From assembly GCA_010645155.1 (NCBI GenBank), contig JAAGOF010000121.1, positions 1 through 64,000 on the forward strand: DNA of 64,000 bases, given 5' to 3'. The stretch's first letter is position 1. Every line of letters begins with the position of its first letter. This document shows, one piece after another, positions 34,691 to 46,000 of this stretch. Source of the stretch: Tigriopus japonicus. Its lineage: Eukaryota; Arthropoda; Copepoda; Harpacticoida; Harpacticidae. The notes under the pieces were generated by a model. It was given only the letters and a program-made list of their open reading frames with translations, searched no databases and was not told where the DNA came from. Made by a program: the position numbers and the translations under genes.

Positions 34691-37564
34691 ATGGTCCTAT
34701 TATCAACATTGCATTTTGTGGAAGTTGAAATGGCGGGAGGCCCCAACCCGAGTCTCGAAATGCTTGATTTAGCGGGGGATTGTTCAAGTGTGCCCGATTC
34801 GTCACTTTTGGACGATGTTGGATATGTTGAAAATTTGGATGACGGTGAGAACTGGTTATTATCTGTTAATGTTAGGTCCATCGTGGCGAATAGGTATAAA
34901 ATCGATGAATGCATTCGAAAAGAGAACCCCTCGTCATTGCTTTACAAGAGGTGTGGCCGGTTGATAATGTGAATCTCAATTTCGAAAATTAAAACTTTGA
35001 AAATCTAACTAGAAAGAAGAAGAGGGGAGGAGGGGTCGGATTTTTAGTCAATAAATCTTTAGGCTACAACAATCGACAGGATCTTTGTCATATCAAAGAA
35101 GACAGTGAAATTTTTGGAATAGAGAGCAAGAAGTTCTTTTTTCTTTCGACATTTCTACCTCCAAATGCCAACGTGCAACAAGCTATCATTAATATCAAGG
35201 AGGTTATCTCTCTCTGTAGCTCTAAACCATTATTCTTATGTGGTGACTTCAACATTGATTTCCTGAAAGGCAATGCTAAGACCCGCAAGTTTAATGACTT
35301 CATCATTGGACAAGAATTGGTGCCAGTGGTGAGTCAACCAACTCGAATCACCCCTAATTCAAAAACTCAAATTGACAACATCTTTACGAACAGAAGGTTA
35401 AATGTGAGATGTGGGATTCTTTTCTGTGCCATTAGTGACCATCTAGCACCCTTTCTCGGAATCGGAGAAATCCCTAAAGAAAAAAAATCTGTCAACGTGA
35501 CCTTATATAGGAACACTAGTCCCAAAAATATTGGAATATTGCGCAGCAAACTTCGAATAATATCGAATGGCATATTAACGAGAGGGATCCGAAGAAATCA
35601 TTTCAAGAATTCAAAGACAAGCTAGAAAATGCTTTTATTGAATCTTGTCCTGTCCTAAAGAATAGGGGGATCTCGTCATGACGTCTTCTAAACCCAAGGA
35701 TGACAAAAGGTCTTCTTGAGTCCAAAAAACAAAAGCAAAAATTATTCTCGAAATATGCAAAACACCCTACCGAAGAAAACAAGAGTAACTATTCAAAGTA
35801 TTCCAATTTGTACTTCAAACTAATTAAGTCTGCAAAAGCAAAACATTGGCGTAATTATTTTGATCAAAATCAATCAAACGTTAGAAAGACTTGGAAAGGT
35901 GTTAAAAAGCTTCTGGGCTATGGTGCACAAAAGGATGAAACTCCAACGCAAATTAAGATCGAATCAAAAGTGTTAACGGACGAGGGGGAAATAGCGGAGT
36001 CGCTAAATAATTACTTTACTTCAATAGGTAGGGCCCTGAGTAACGCAATAAAGCTCGATAGCGGGCCCTCTGCATTCCTGAATTTTATCCCTGAGAATCC
36101 AGATCAGCGATCATATTATTTCAAAGCTGTCCATCGGAAGGAAATCATAAAAGTCATTGAAAAACTGGCCGGCAAAAGTAGCCACAGTTTTTATGGAATC
36201 TCTACTACCGTTTTAAAGGGAATAAAATTGGAAATTGCTGAACCTCTGGCCAAATTGATAAACCTTTCCCTTGTAACTGGTTACATACCTTCAGATTGGA
36301 AAACAGCTAAAGTTTTGCCTTTGTTTAAAGGGGGAGACCGTGACGCAATGACAAACTATAGACCAATAAGTATTCTACCATCCTTATCCAAAGTGCTAGA
36401 AAAAGTGGTCTACCACCAGATGTTCACTCCTTTCACCGAAAATCACTTGGTAAAGGAGCAATTTGGATTCCGTCCAAAACACTCAACGATGCACGCAGTG
36501 CATAATTTCCTAAATAACTTGTCCACCCATAGTGAGGAAAAGTACGCTGTTGGTATATTTGTAGATTTGAAAAAGGCGTTCGATACTGTAAATCATGAGA
36601 TTTTATTGGGAAAATTAGCAAGGTATGGTTTTAGCAATAACGTTACAAGATGGGTTAGGAGTTATTTAACAGGTCGGCAACAAAGAGTTCAAATTGGAAA
36701 TGTTATGTCAGGGCTTTCACATGTGTCTTGTGGGGTGCCCCAGGGCAGCATCCTAGGTCCTCTGTTATTCTTAGTATATATCAACGACCTCCCTTAGCCA
36801 CTTCTTTTCCTAGAGCCACTGGCTTTAAAGTTACGATGTTCGCTGACGATACGACATTACAACATTTTGGCACCAACGCGGATAAATTAAAAGATGAATG
36901 TAAGGGATGGATGGATGTGTTAGTGGATTATTTTAAAATCAACAAACTGACATTGAATCTCAGCAAGACTAAGATAATAGTATTTAGTCCCCGGAATACA
37001 AGTATCAACCTTGAGATCAAAACAGATAATACAATCATCCAACAGGTGGGAACAGACAGGGTGGAGAAAAGTATTAGATTTCTAGGATTAAACATTGACA
37101 ATCGCCTAAATTGGAAAGAACATGTTCGTTTGGTTGGAGACGGCGTGCGAAAGGTTCTTTTCACATTGTTTCTCTCCAAGAAGTCAATCCCGACTAACTT
37201 GAAAGTCATCCTTCATAACGCACTAATCAAGAGCAGGTTGGAATACGGGGTAGAGTATTATGGAGGGTCTCCTTCGTTTGCAAACCTAATCCGATTACAG
37301 AAGAGGGCAGTTAGATGGATAGATGGTGCAAGATTTCGAGCTCACACAACGAAAATATTTCAGAGGTTGAATGTCGTGAAATTACCAGACTTGGTCAAGC
37401 TCCGTCGCTTGCAATTTATGTACAAAAGTGTTAAAGAGGAAATCCCTCCAATTGTTAATACATATTCTCACAAGAAGGTTCAAAATGGACTTACATTATT
37501 CTCCCTGCCACTTTCTCGAACGACTTGGGGTCAAAGACTCCCGGCGTTTGCGTTTGCCAAATGA
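34691..37564 (+). pseudogene. Retrotransposon ORF2 (endonuclease and reverse transcriptase), frameshifted
   Basis: The homologous pieces lie in different frames: 34691-34972 (start of the endonuclease, VNVRSIVANRYKIDECI), 35173-35625 (GDFN and SDH motifs), 35700-36797 (RT fingers and palm, up to LGPLLFLVYINDLP) and 36728-37564 (FADDT catalytic box, thumb, and the C-terminal LQKRAVRWIDGA region). The RT catalytic Asp residues are still readable, but no intact protein can be made. Confidence 0.88.
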
Positions 37565-37950
37565 TGGAACAGCTTTATTACGGAAACTAAAATAAAATTT
37601 GACTTGTGTACCTCTTCAAAGCGATGGACCTCTCGAGTGACGGAGATAATCATTTCCAACTACTCATGCGAATGTAATGACTTGGATTGTTTTCCATGTA
37701 ATCGTGTTGGGCCACATAATATGAAACCGTGAACTTGAAAGCTTCTCTGACGAGGGGCAGGACTTCCCCTGTAGTAAACTTTTACAGATAATGGTCTAGT
37801 CAGGAACATATTGGCATGGGTACCCGTGAAAAAAAGCCGATAGGCTTATGCAACCCACGAGGAATCACTCTTTAATTTACTTAACATAAACAATGAAAAA
37901 AGAGTCCCCGAAATACAAATACATACAAATACATTTATATCTCTATTACA

Positions 37951-39980
37951 AAGCTTAAGAACTTGCTTCAATCTCAATTTGACAGAAAAAATGAAAGTAG
38001 AAGGTACAATTTTGTCATCATGATTGGTAAATTATCTCACCTATACAGGGACAAACAACTTTTTTTAAAAGACTTAGTGACGAAGTTGTTTTGCTATTTT
38101 TTCGGAATATCTCAACTGCAAATCTTCTATTCTCAGTTTGACTTTAAATTTGAGAGACTTTCTTGGGTTCGCATGACACTTCCTTGGAGTTTATTTTTCA
38201 ACTAGGTTTTGCTTTGGCAGACACACACTTTTTTTCACTCTCAAGCATTGCGAAATTGTGGGCAAAATGGGCTTTCATTATTTTTTCGAGGAAAAGAAAT
38301 GCTTCATTTTGTTATGTTTTGTTTTGTGCTGTGACCAATTTAAGCAAGAGAAATAGGCCAAAACTTTGAAAATGTTTCTTATATCGAGATTGAGGAAAAA
38401 TGGAAAATTTGTGCTGTATCGTGATTGTGAAATATCGAGAATTCTTATGTAGTAAAATTTTGGTCAGCATGGAAAAGTTTCTTATATCGCGAAAATTTCT
38501 TATACTGAGATTTCTTATATCGAGATTTGACTGTATTGGACTCATTGCCCCTAAATATCTGTTCAACCCCTTCTTGTGTGTCTTTCAAATCAGGCATCAA
38601 AACTGTTGACTTTTGCTCCCATCTGATATTATTTTAACCTAAAGTCTTTCATTTTTTTCTCTTCTCCATCATTTATTCAGGCTCTCCACTTGTCTTTTTT
38701 TGGATTTTTTTTCTTCTCACCAATACCCTCTATATATTTTTTCAATGTTCTGGGTGGTAAAACAATATAAGATGACTTTTGATTTGAGAATTTATTGCTG
38801 AAGGGAAGTTGATGTTATTTTCAATGACATCTGGAAAAAGGCCTTTCCAATAGAAGAGTGTTACCAAACAAATTAAGCTGGGGATTCCGGGCTCAAAATG
38901 GCTGGGGATGTGTCAGAAGTGAGACCAATCCTTCAAAAACTTAATAAAAAAATTATTATAATTCTCAAGCTGTTTTGACAATCAATCAAAACAAATTTTT
39001 CCTGTACTACAAAACACCCAAGCCATGTTCTGATCCATTTTTAGCCAGTTTGGACCCCAAATCTCCAGCTAAAACTGTTCAAATATGCTTATCTATTCAT
39101 GAAAGTGAGTATTTCATTTAGGTAATCTATTTTCATTTAAAAAATAGCAAAACCAGTATGAAGTTCTTTGTTGCAATATTTTTGATGAGTTTGAGATTCA
39201 GCAAGACCAAACACAACTTCTTTGCATCTTTGATTCATAAGTTTGAAGCATTTCAAGTGAAGATAGAACCATTACAATTTGCTTTATATCAAGTCCAATA
39301 ATTGAAATGATACTTCTATCCCATGAGCTTCTTTAGTTTCATGTAAAAATTAGTGACAAAGTCAAAAATTGATAGATGAATTGCAAAAACTTACTTAAAT
39401 AGCTCCTGTCATATATATTATGAGTACAAAATATCAAAACTTTTTACAAAGTTAGGCATAACAGTCTGTAGCACTGTCAGCCTGACGACTACTACGAATG
39501 CGCAACTTCACCAGGGCTGCCAGATAATTGTTCAACAAAAAAGTCATTTCACATGACAATGTAATATTGTGCGCAAGGAAAACGCTCTAATGGCTTCAAG
39601 TGACGTTCTAAATATTCACCAATCAATTTCTTATCTAGTTAGAATAAGTTTTCCTAAAAAGTAAGAAACTCAATGCAAATCAGCGTGGAGATTCATCAAG
39701 AGCTGACATTACCGAGTCAATTCACAGCAGCACTGGGCTTGAACGCGCATCGAGGTTTAAGGAGAACAAGAAAGTTATCTTCCGGCACCCAAGGTTTTGG
39801 CCCGTCTTGGCCTTCAAAGTCTAAAAAGGTCAAACATTATGCTTTCAAAGGTAAGCTGAGATCATGAGCGTCAATTTGGTAGTAAATAGTGCATAGGTAA
39901 AGTTGCCTCAAACAGGTCGAACCCAAGAACCACAGTACAATGGAACCGACGTCTTGGGACCAAAATGGCACATGCGCGTA
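37951..39980. other. No gene; pogo/Tigger-like end sequence near 38370-38541
   Basis: AT-rich. Around 38462-38541, TTTCTTATATCGAGATTTGA and variants (TTATATCGCG, TTATACTGAG) repeat. Read on the minus strand they give TACAGTCAAATCTCGATATAAGAAA, which resembles the termini of pogo/Tigger-type elements. No partner end or transposase was found. Confidence 0.3.
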
Positions 39981-39984
39981 CTCT

Positions 39985-41240
39985 TTTATTATAGCGCTCT
40001 AATTTTACAATTGTCATCTTAAGTTTGCAAAAGTATATCATTCTAACCAAAACATTAGCTTTAAGTAAAGTCACTTAGCGTAACTGCCATCAGAGATTTA
40101 TATGCATTTATTTCTCGACCTGAGGTCAGTTTTTTGAACGTACTATCTCGGAAGTAAGCTACCTCCGAGGTAGTAAATTAGCAGTGGTGCCATTTTTGGT
40201 TCATGGTCTATGTCTCTTACTTCTCAAAACATCTGGTTGTGGTTAGCTTTCAAATCCAAAAACCTAAGAAAGGACCAATATTGCTATACCTTGGCAAAAA
40301 TCGACTTCAAAACACATTAGTAGTTACTACTAAGGTGAGTTTTAAAAGTCCTACCTCGGAGGAAGTTGCGTAACTTTGTGGATTAGCGAAGCTGGTACCT
40401 TCACTTTAAATTTAGCTAGTTCTTTGATATATTTACGGTCGGAATGCAAAAGTTACTTCGTAAGTACGAGCCACCACAAAACAGGTTTCATGAGGACAAC
40501 TTCTTAAATTAAAGCAGAGTTAGGCATTATCCAATTAATTTTTCGCGGAACTTTTTTCAAAAATGTCTCTCAAATCTGTTTTATAGACGGAAATAGTCAT
40601 TGAAATTGCGTCGCAGCAATAAAAAAATAAAATAAATTGAATCTTTGGATCTGGCTCAAGTACTCCACGTGTTGTTTTTTTAAGTATGCCTTCCTAACTA
40701 CTTCAAGTTGTTAAAGAGATTGCTGCAGTAAACCAAGCATTATTCCTTTGAATATCCCGCCTTAATCTTTAGTTATTCCATAGATGTATCCACTTTGCTC
40801 GTTCAAACACCTCCAACTTGGAAGATAACAAACTCCTAACGACCAATTCTTTGCAGAACTCGATTTACGGTCGACCGTAATTATCATGTAGCTCCATAAT
40901 ATGAAGCTACAAGGTAACTATTTTTGAACTCAAGTCGTTGGGTTCAAAATACAAAAATTGAAAGGCAGCATGTATAAGCTACTTCATAAGTGGCATACAG
41001 TACAATAAAAGCAAAAAGCTCCACACCCAAGCTTGTTTACAAGTGTTGCAAATGAGAGAATAAAACATATCGAAATTTTTTGATTCATACAGTCAAGAAA
41101 TGGCAACACTGACAACTTAACATGCCTCAGCCATAGTTACCTCCGAGGTAGGACATTCAAAAAACTCACCTCAGCACAGATATGAGGGTAAAAGGGCTAG
41201 ATTCCACTAGATTTGGAATTGTTCACTTGATATACAGTAT
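39985..41240. repeat. Interspersed repeat R3, copy 1, split by a nested TIR element
   Basis: 39985-40120 and 41173-41235 match the two halves of 56125-56415 in inverse orientation: TTTACAATTGTCATCTTAAG with AACATTAGCTTTAAGTAAAG, and GATATGAGGGTAAAAGGGCT with TAGATTTGGAATTGTTCAC. In this copy the halves are separated by a 1.05-kb inverted-repeat element. Confidence 0.7.
40121..41172. mobile_element. TIR element nested in repeat R3
   Basis: The left end CTGAGGTCAGTTTTTTGAAC and the reverse-complemented right end CTGAGGTGAGTTTTTTGAAT continue into GTMCTACCTCGGAGGTA-type sequence. An internal direct copy of the end (AAGGTGAGTTTTAAAAGTCCTACC) lies at about 40333. No transposase frame is visible in about 1.05 kb, so it is non-autonomous. 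Confidence 0.7.
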
Positions 41241-43090
41241 ACCTCTTGCATGTTATCAAAATTGCACATTTTGGAGAAATTTTACCATGAAGGAGACGTT
41301 TAATGTTTTTTCAAAGAGAGGCATTACAAATAACCATATGGCAACTTTGTCTCAATATAAACACAAGCAGTGTTAACATTTTGCAGGTTTCATTGCGAAG
41401 TTTCTTGGGAGAAAACATAAATTTTCTACTGAGATAAAGAAAGGAATTTAGAGAAAACATTGGAATACTTCTACTTCAGAATTGTCAGATGTTTTTAGAC
41501 AAAAATTTATTTGAATCTCCTCCCAAACCCCATTTTAATGCCAATCAGCTTTCAACTTTTGTTGGACATAAATGAAACCAAAATTCTCGCCGAATTTTTA
41601 TTTTGGTTTATCGCTGGTCATGTGTAAATATTTTATGAGCTTGGATTTAACGTTGGTCACATTCATTGAGATATATTAAATACTAGAGGGAGTGAGGTCG
41701 TAAGAACGTATCGCCTATCGCCAAGTGTTGAGTCAACAAAAGTGCGGGAACATTTGAAACTTACGACCAGGCAAATGACAACCATGCAACTGATGAACAA
41801 TGGCGGACTTGAGTAATGTTTGTGGTCATTTTTTGCTACTGCTGGTGGTCAGTGAAAAACTACCCGTTTGTGTAGAAAAGGACAAAAAAACAAATAACGC
41901 AAACAAAGCGATTAAAGTTCTGGGAAAGGTCAAAAATACCAAAATTTAGGAAAGAAGAATTCGCAAAAGTAAATTCAATTTTCAGAATTTATTTCGTCAA
42001 TCCAACTTAAAGATAACTTTTGTTGAATTATCGAATATTAGATATATAATATAATAATATATATTAAATGTAATAATTAAATATAATATTAGCAATTTGT
42101 AAGTTTTAAGGTCTAATTGGTAAAAAATGTAAAGAATAACCACCGATCTCGATAGATACGAGATATGAGACGTCACATTTAACCAAACTTAAACTAACTC
42201 AATCTAATATAAACCTAACCTAACCTAATTTATACCTGTCTTAATCTAATTTGAACCTGAGTGATGTGACGTCATTTCTCATGGAGATTGGTAATTAACC
42301 ATGGAAAATTAGAAAAAATAGAATTAGATGCAATTGAAAGTAGGAAGTACCAAAAAGGCAAATAACTAAGCTTTAGTTGTGAAGAAATATAATTTTGGGC
42401 ATTTGTTCCGTTTCTTCTCATCAATTTACGATTTGATCAACCCATCCGAAAACAGTCGCATATCGTAGATTTTTTAAAAATATATTTTTCATTTTTTAAG
42501 TGTTTCAAATATTACCTTTAATGTAAGAGAGGATGATTGGATGATTGGATGGAAATTGTAAAAAAACTGGTCATTTCCGTGCTTGTTGTTTCTTCGATGA
42601 AGAATTGAAAAAGGAAAACGATGCAAAAAAACACGTGCTCAGAAAAAATGAGAATCGAAAATATTATCAGTCAAAGCTTTTTAATGGCCTGAAAAAGGTC
42701 ATTCCCAATGCAATCTAATTCGTTCTTGAAGCATCTGCTCGCTGGTTCCATTTAAACGCCGAAAATTATAGCTTCAATTTCATCATCTAAAATCAGAAAA
42801 CATTGACCTTTATGGAAATCGTCAGCTATAAAAACACTCGAAAATGAAACTTTTTGAATTGCTACCTAACAAAACTGCAAAAGCCATGGAACTTTACATT
42901 CTTCTTTTCAAAAATTGGTTCTGATAAACTAAATTTTAAGAGAGAACACATATGAACCATTTGTCAAAATAGTGATTTTGGAAGGTTTTGGGCCTTGAGA
43001 AATATTTCTGAGAGGATTTTTTGTCGGGAAAAACGTTAGTATTGGTCATTGTCCAAACTTTGAAATAGTTGAATGCGTCAGACATATGAG
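41241..43090. other. No gene; AT-rich DNA with a small palindrome
   Basis: Downstream flank of the Vsx gene. 42030-42110 is almost pure A/T (ATATAATAATATATATTAAA type). 42144-42290 holds AAACCTAACCTAACCTAATTT between inverted flanks (GAGACGTCACAT and ATGTGACGTCATTTCTC). Nothing else is recognised. Confidence 0.45.
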
Positions 43091-43095
43091 TTTTA

Positions 43096-46000
43096 TTATG
43101 TTATTGATGTAGTGGGTGAGTTTGAAACATTAGTATTCTGATTGGAGATCCTCTCGCTATGTTCTAGCGCTCTTGCTCTTAAAGCTGCAATGCTGTTACT
43201 TCTGAGTGATTCCTCTCCATTTGACGAACCAGATGGAAAGTTATTATGCACTTCGTCGCCATTTGAATGTGAGTCAACCATTTTCTGAGCAACTTCCATT
43301 GATTTCCGGTGCATTCCTAGAAGCAAGAAAACAGACGGGTTTCGCACGTTTACACTCACGAAATATGACGCCATAATCGATAAGGCGTTTAACATTCAGG
43401 CCTTTTATAATTATGAAATTACAATACATTTACCCTAATTCGTAATTCTCAATCTACAGTAACCAAAGTTGCCACCATGCCTTTCTCAAATCGATCAATG
43501 TGACTTTCTTTCCTTGCCTTTCTTCCACATTTACGAGGTTTCGGACTTTTAATATTGACATTTGCGAGAGAGTTACCGAGCAAGGGGATCAGAGGATCAG
43601 TCTAATGAAAAGTGCTTTTGAGTAAAACCAAACCCAGGTTCAACTAGTTTCGATTTTTAACAATTCAAATCTCAATCCTTCACTTTCGTAGATTAGATTC
43701 TTCCTTAGTTCTTCCTTTTTACACCTCAAATTCGTACTCTTTCCTTCTAAAGCATCATCAAATACTTTGTTCTTATCCTTGCTTAACAGATCCAAGATCT
43801 CTTTGCGTTCCAAATTTCATTTTTAGTATCATAACAGATTCTAAGGCAATTTGTTTTCACCCTTCCTCCATCATAGAGCAACATACAGCTAGAAAATACC
43901 TAGTAACCAAGGAGCCACGGTGTCTCCTCGCTCCGAGTCCCTTAGTATGGTATCTGGCACTGGAAGTGAATGCCGGACCATGGCCCCATATAAACCATAT
44001 TCGGCCATTATGGACGCTTTGCCCCAACATTTCTCGGTCTTCCGCCATTTGGCCCGACGATTTTGAAACCAAACCTAGATGCACGAGGAGGAATTAAAAC
44101 AGAAATACAGGTTTACAAATAAAGTTCGAGAAGACGACAAATTACTTGGATGCGGTCTTCTGGCAGATCCGTTTTGATAGATAGCATTTCTCGGGCATAA
44201 ACATCGGGGTAATGTGCGTCTTTGAAGGCTTTCTCCAGTTCTTCCAGCTGGTACGATGTGAAAATAGTGCGATGGCGTCGCTTCTTCTTTCTCTTCTTGG
44301 ATGAACTATGGATATTGTGCATTGCATCGTTGCCTAGAAGAAACAAGCCAGAGAAAAACGTTGAAACACATGGTGCTAGTCACTCATATATCTTCTCTGA
44401 ACACAAAATGCTTCTTGTTTGGAGGGGCTTCCAAGGGCCAAAGAGTGCAATCAGCAACTTTTCTACTGTAGATGACTGGCAAATACCCTTTTCAAGAGCG
44501 GTCTTAACCAAACGTGTTGGAGAAGGTCTTCTCTTGCTCAGCATTTTGGGGATTTTCAAGATGAGAGAAGATTAACCAAAGGCAACATTAACATTGGTTG
44601 CGAAGTGTTGGCTCAAATTCTAATAGTTCTGGAAATGTGGTTGTTTGATTAATGAAGAAATGCAACACATTTCCCTAATTGACACACGGGTTTTATCCGG
44701 CATTGTCCCACAAGGGTTTTTGGTTAACCGTCAAATCTACTTTGCTGAATATTTGATAATTTAGCTCTAATAAGGAATTACTTTGTTTATGTGAAAGAGG
44801 TTATCAAATAATCCAGGACAATGACAAATCAAGAAACTCTGGAAATATGGACAAATTACGCAACTTTTTTACTTCGACTATTATTCCTGTCACAACAACA
44901 AGTACACGCTGCCAATTCAGCTTAACTTTGTCAACAACGCACACCCTGACATGAAAGTTTTGTCGTAATTTTGAACCAAAATATTTTCATTGTATAAGAA
45001 TAGATTTAAACGACTTGACATCCAATCTGTCCCCAATTGGTCTCTTCTTCCTCGGAAATGATATTTGGGATGCTATCGACCAAAGTGGAAAGTCTAGACG
45101 GCTCGACGTTTTTCCGCACATTTCCAGATGTTTTCCCTTTGCCTAAAATTTTGATGAACGGTTGAGATTCTATGAGCTCTTGAATTAGGACGGACAGTAA
45201 CATTTCCCGTTATTTTTGGTTAGAGGTGTTCCTAAACTAGTCTCCTTTCTCCAAAATCGAGTAAAATTTGATTCCCGCCATTCACTATTTTTTCAAAGCG
45301 GTTTAAAGGCAGATGGAACCGTGCAAAAAAAACGCTGGACATCAAGTTGACAATTGCTATTCCAGGAATAATTTTTCACCTATTTGTCCTTAAATTACAT
45401 CATAACAAATCCAAAAATATTCTAGGCACTTGTTGGGGCACACGAGTGGTTTGATTGCGCCAAAGTGTCCACGCATTGCCGTTATTTTTAGGCTTAAAGT
45501 ATGACTACGACACAACTTTCGTGTCAGGGTGTAGAAAGACCATTTTGGGTTGTTTTAGAAACAGCTCTAAGGCAGGTAAGCACCTTCCCCCCCTCTTTAA
45601 AGGGTGAATANNNNNNNNNNNNNNNNNNNNNTGGGGCAAGTGCTCAGTGGGATTTAGTTATTGGTGTGTTTTAAAGTTGAAAAATGATTAACAAGATCCA
45701 GGCAAGGAGTACCACTTACTGATTTCAAAATTTGGTGAGTCCCCTTGATCATGGCCCTGGGTGACCAAGACTAGTCATAATAAAACTTCGACCATAATTA
45801 AGTTATTTTCGACATTCGTTGACAAATATAAATCACTTTAGTTTCGATGGATCGATTTACATTATTCTACTAGCGTACAGAAACCTTTGTCCTATGACAA
45901 AACTAAATGATGAAAGATTATGCAAATCCACCGTGACGAAATAAACGATTGTCAGCTAATTATGAAAGATTCAAAAAAGACCAAAGTAAAATATGTGCTT

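Larger units (their letters stand above)
33411..37950 (+). mobile_element. Non-LTR retrotransposon, Jockey/CR1-like group, decayed
   Basis: ORF1 remnant at 33422-34212 has a zinc knuckle, CFKCHGEGHFQGNC. ORF2 remnants: APE-type endonuclease with FLCGDFNIDF and the SDH motif (about 34830-35460), then reverse transcriptase at 35700-37564 with YRPISILPSLSKVLEKVVY, EQFGFRPKHST, FVDLKKAFDTVNHEILL, GVPQGSILGPLLF and FADDTTL. No RNase H domain is seen. A 3' region follows, ending near 37920-37950 in the short repeat AAATACAAATACATACAAAT, like the microsatellite tails of this group. At least three frameshifts plus stops, among them a stop after YINDLP at 36795, make it inactive. The 5' end abuts the mariner MITE and is probably truncated. 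Confidence 0.9.

Noticed and set aside
42030..42110. AT-rich stretch as a replication origin or matrix attachment site
   Set aside because: Nothing beyond base composition supports it.
45006..45203. 65-codon minus-strand frame inside Vsx intron 1 as an extra Vsx exon
   Set aside because: Exon 1 joins the homeodomain exon directly in phase 1 (TCAG to GCAAC), and no acceptor/donor pair of that phase frames this stretch.
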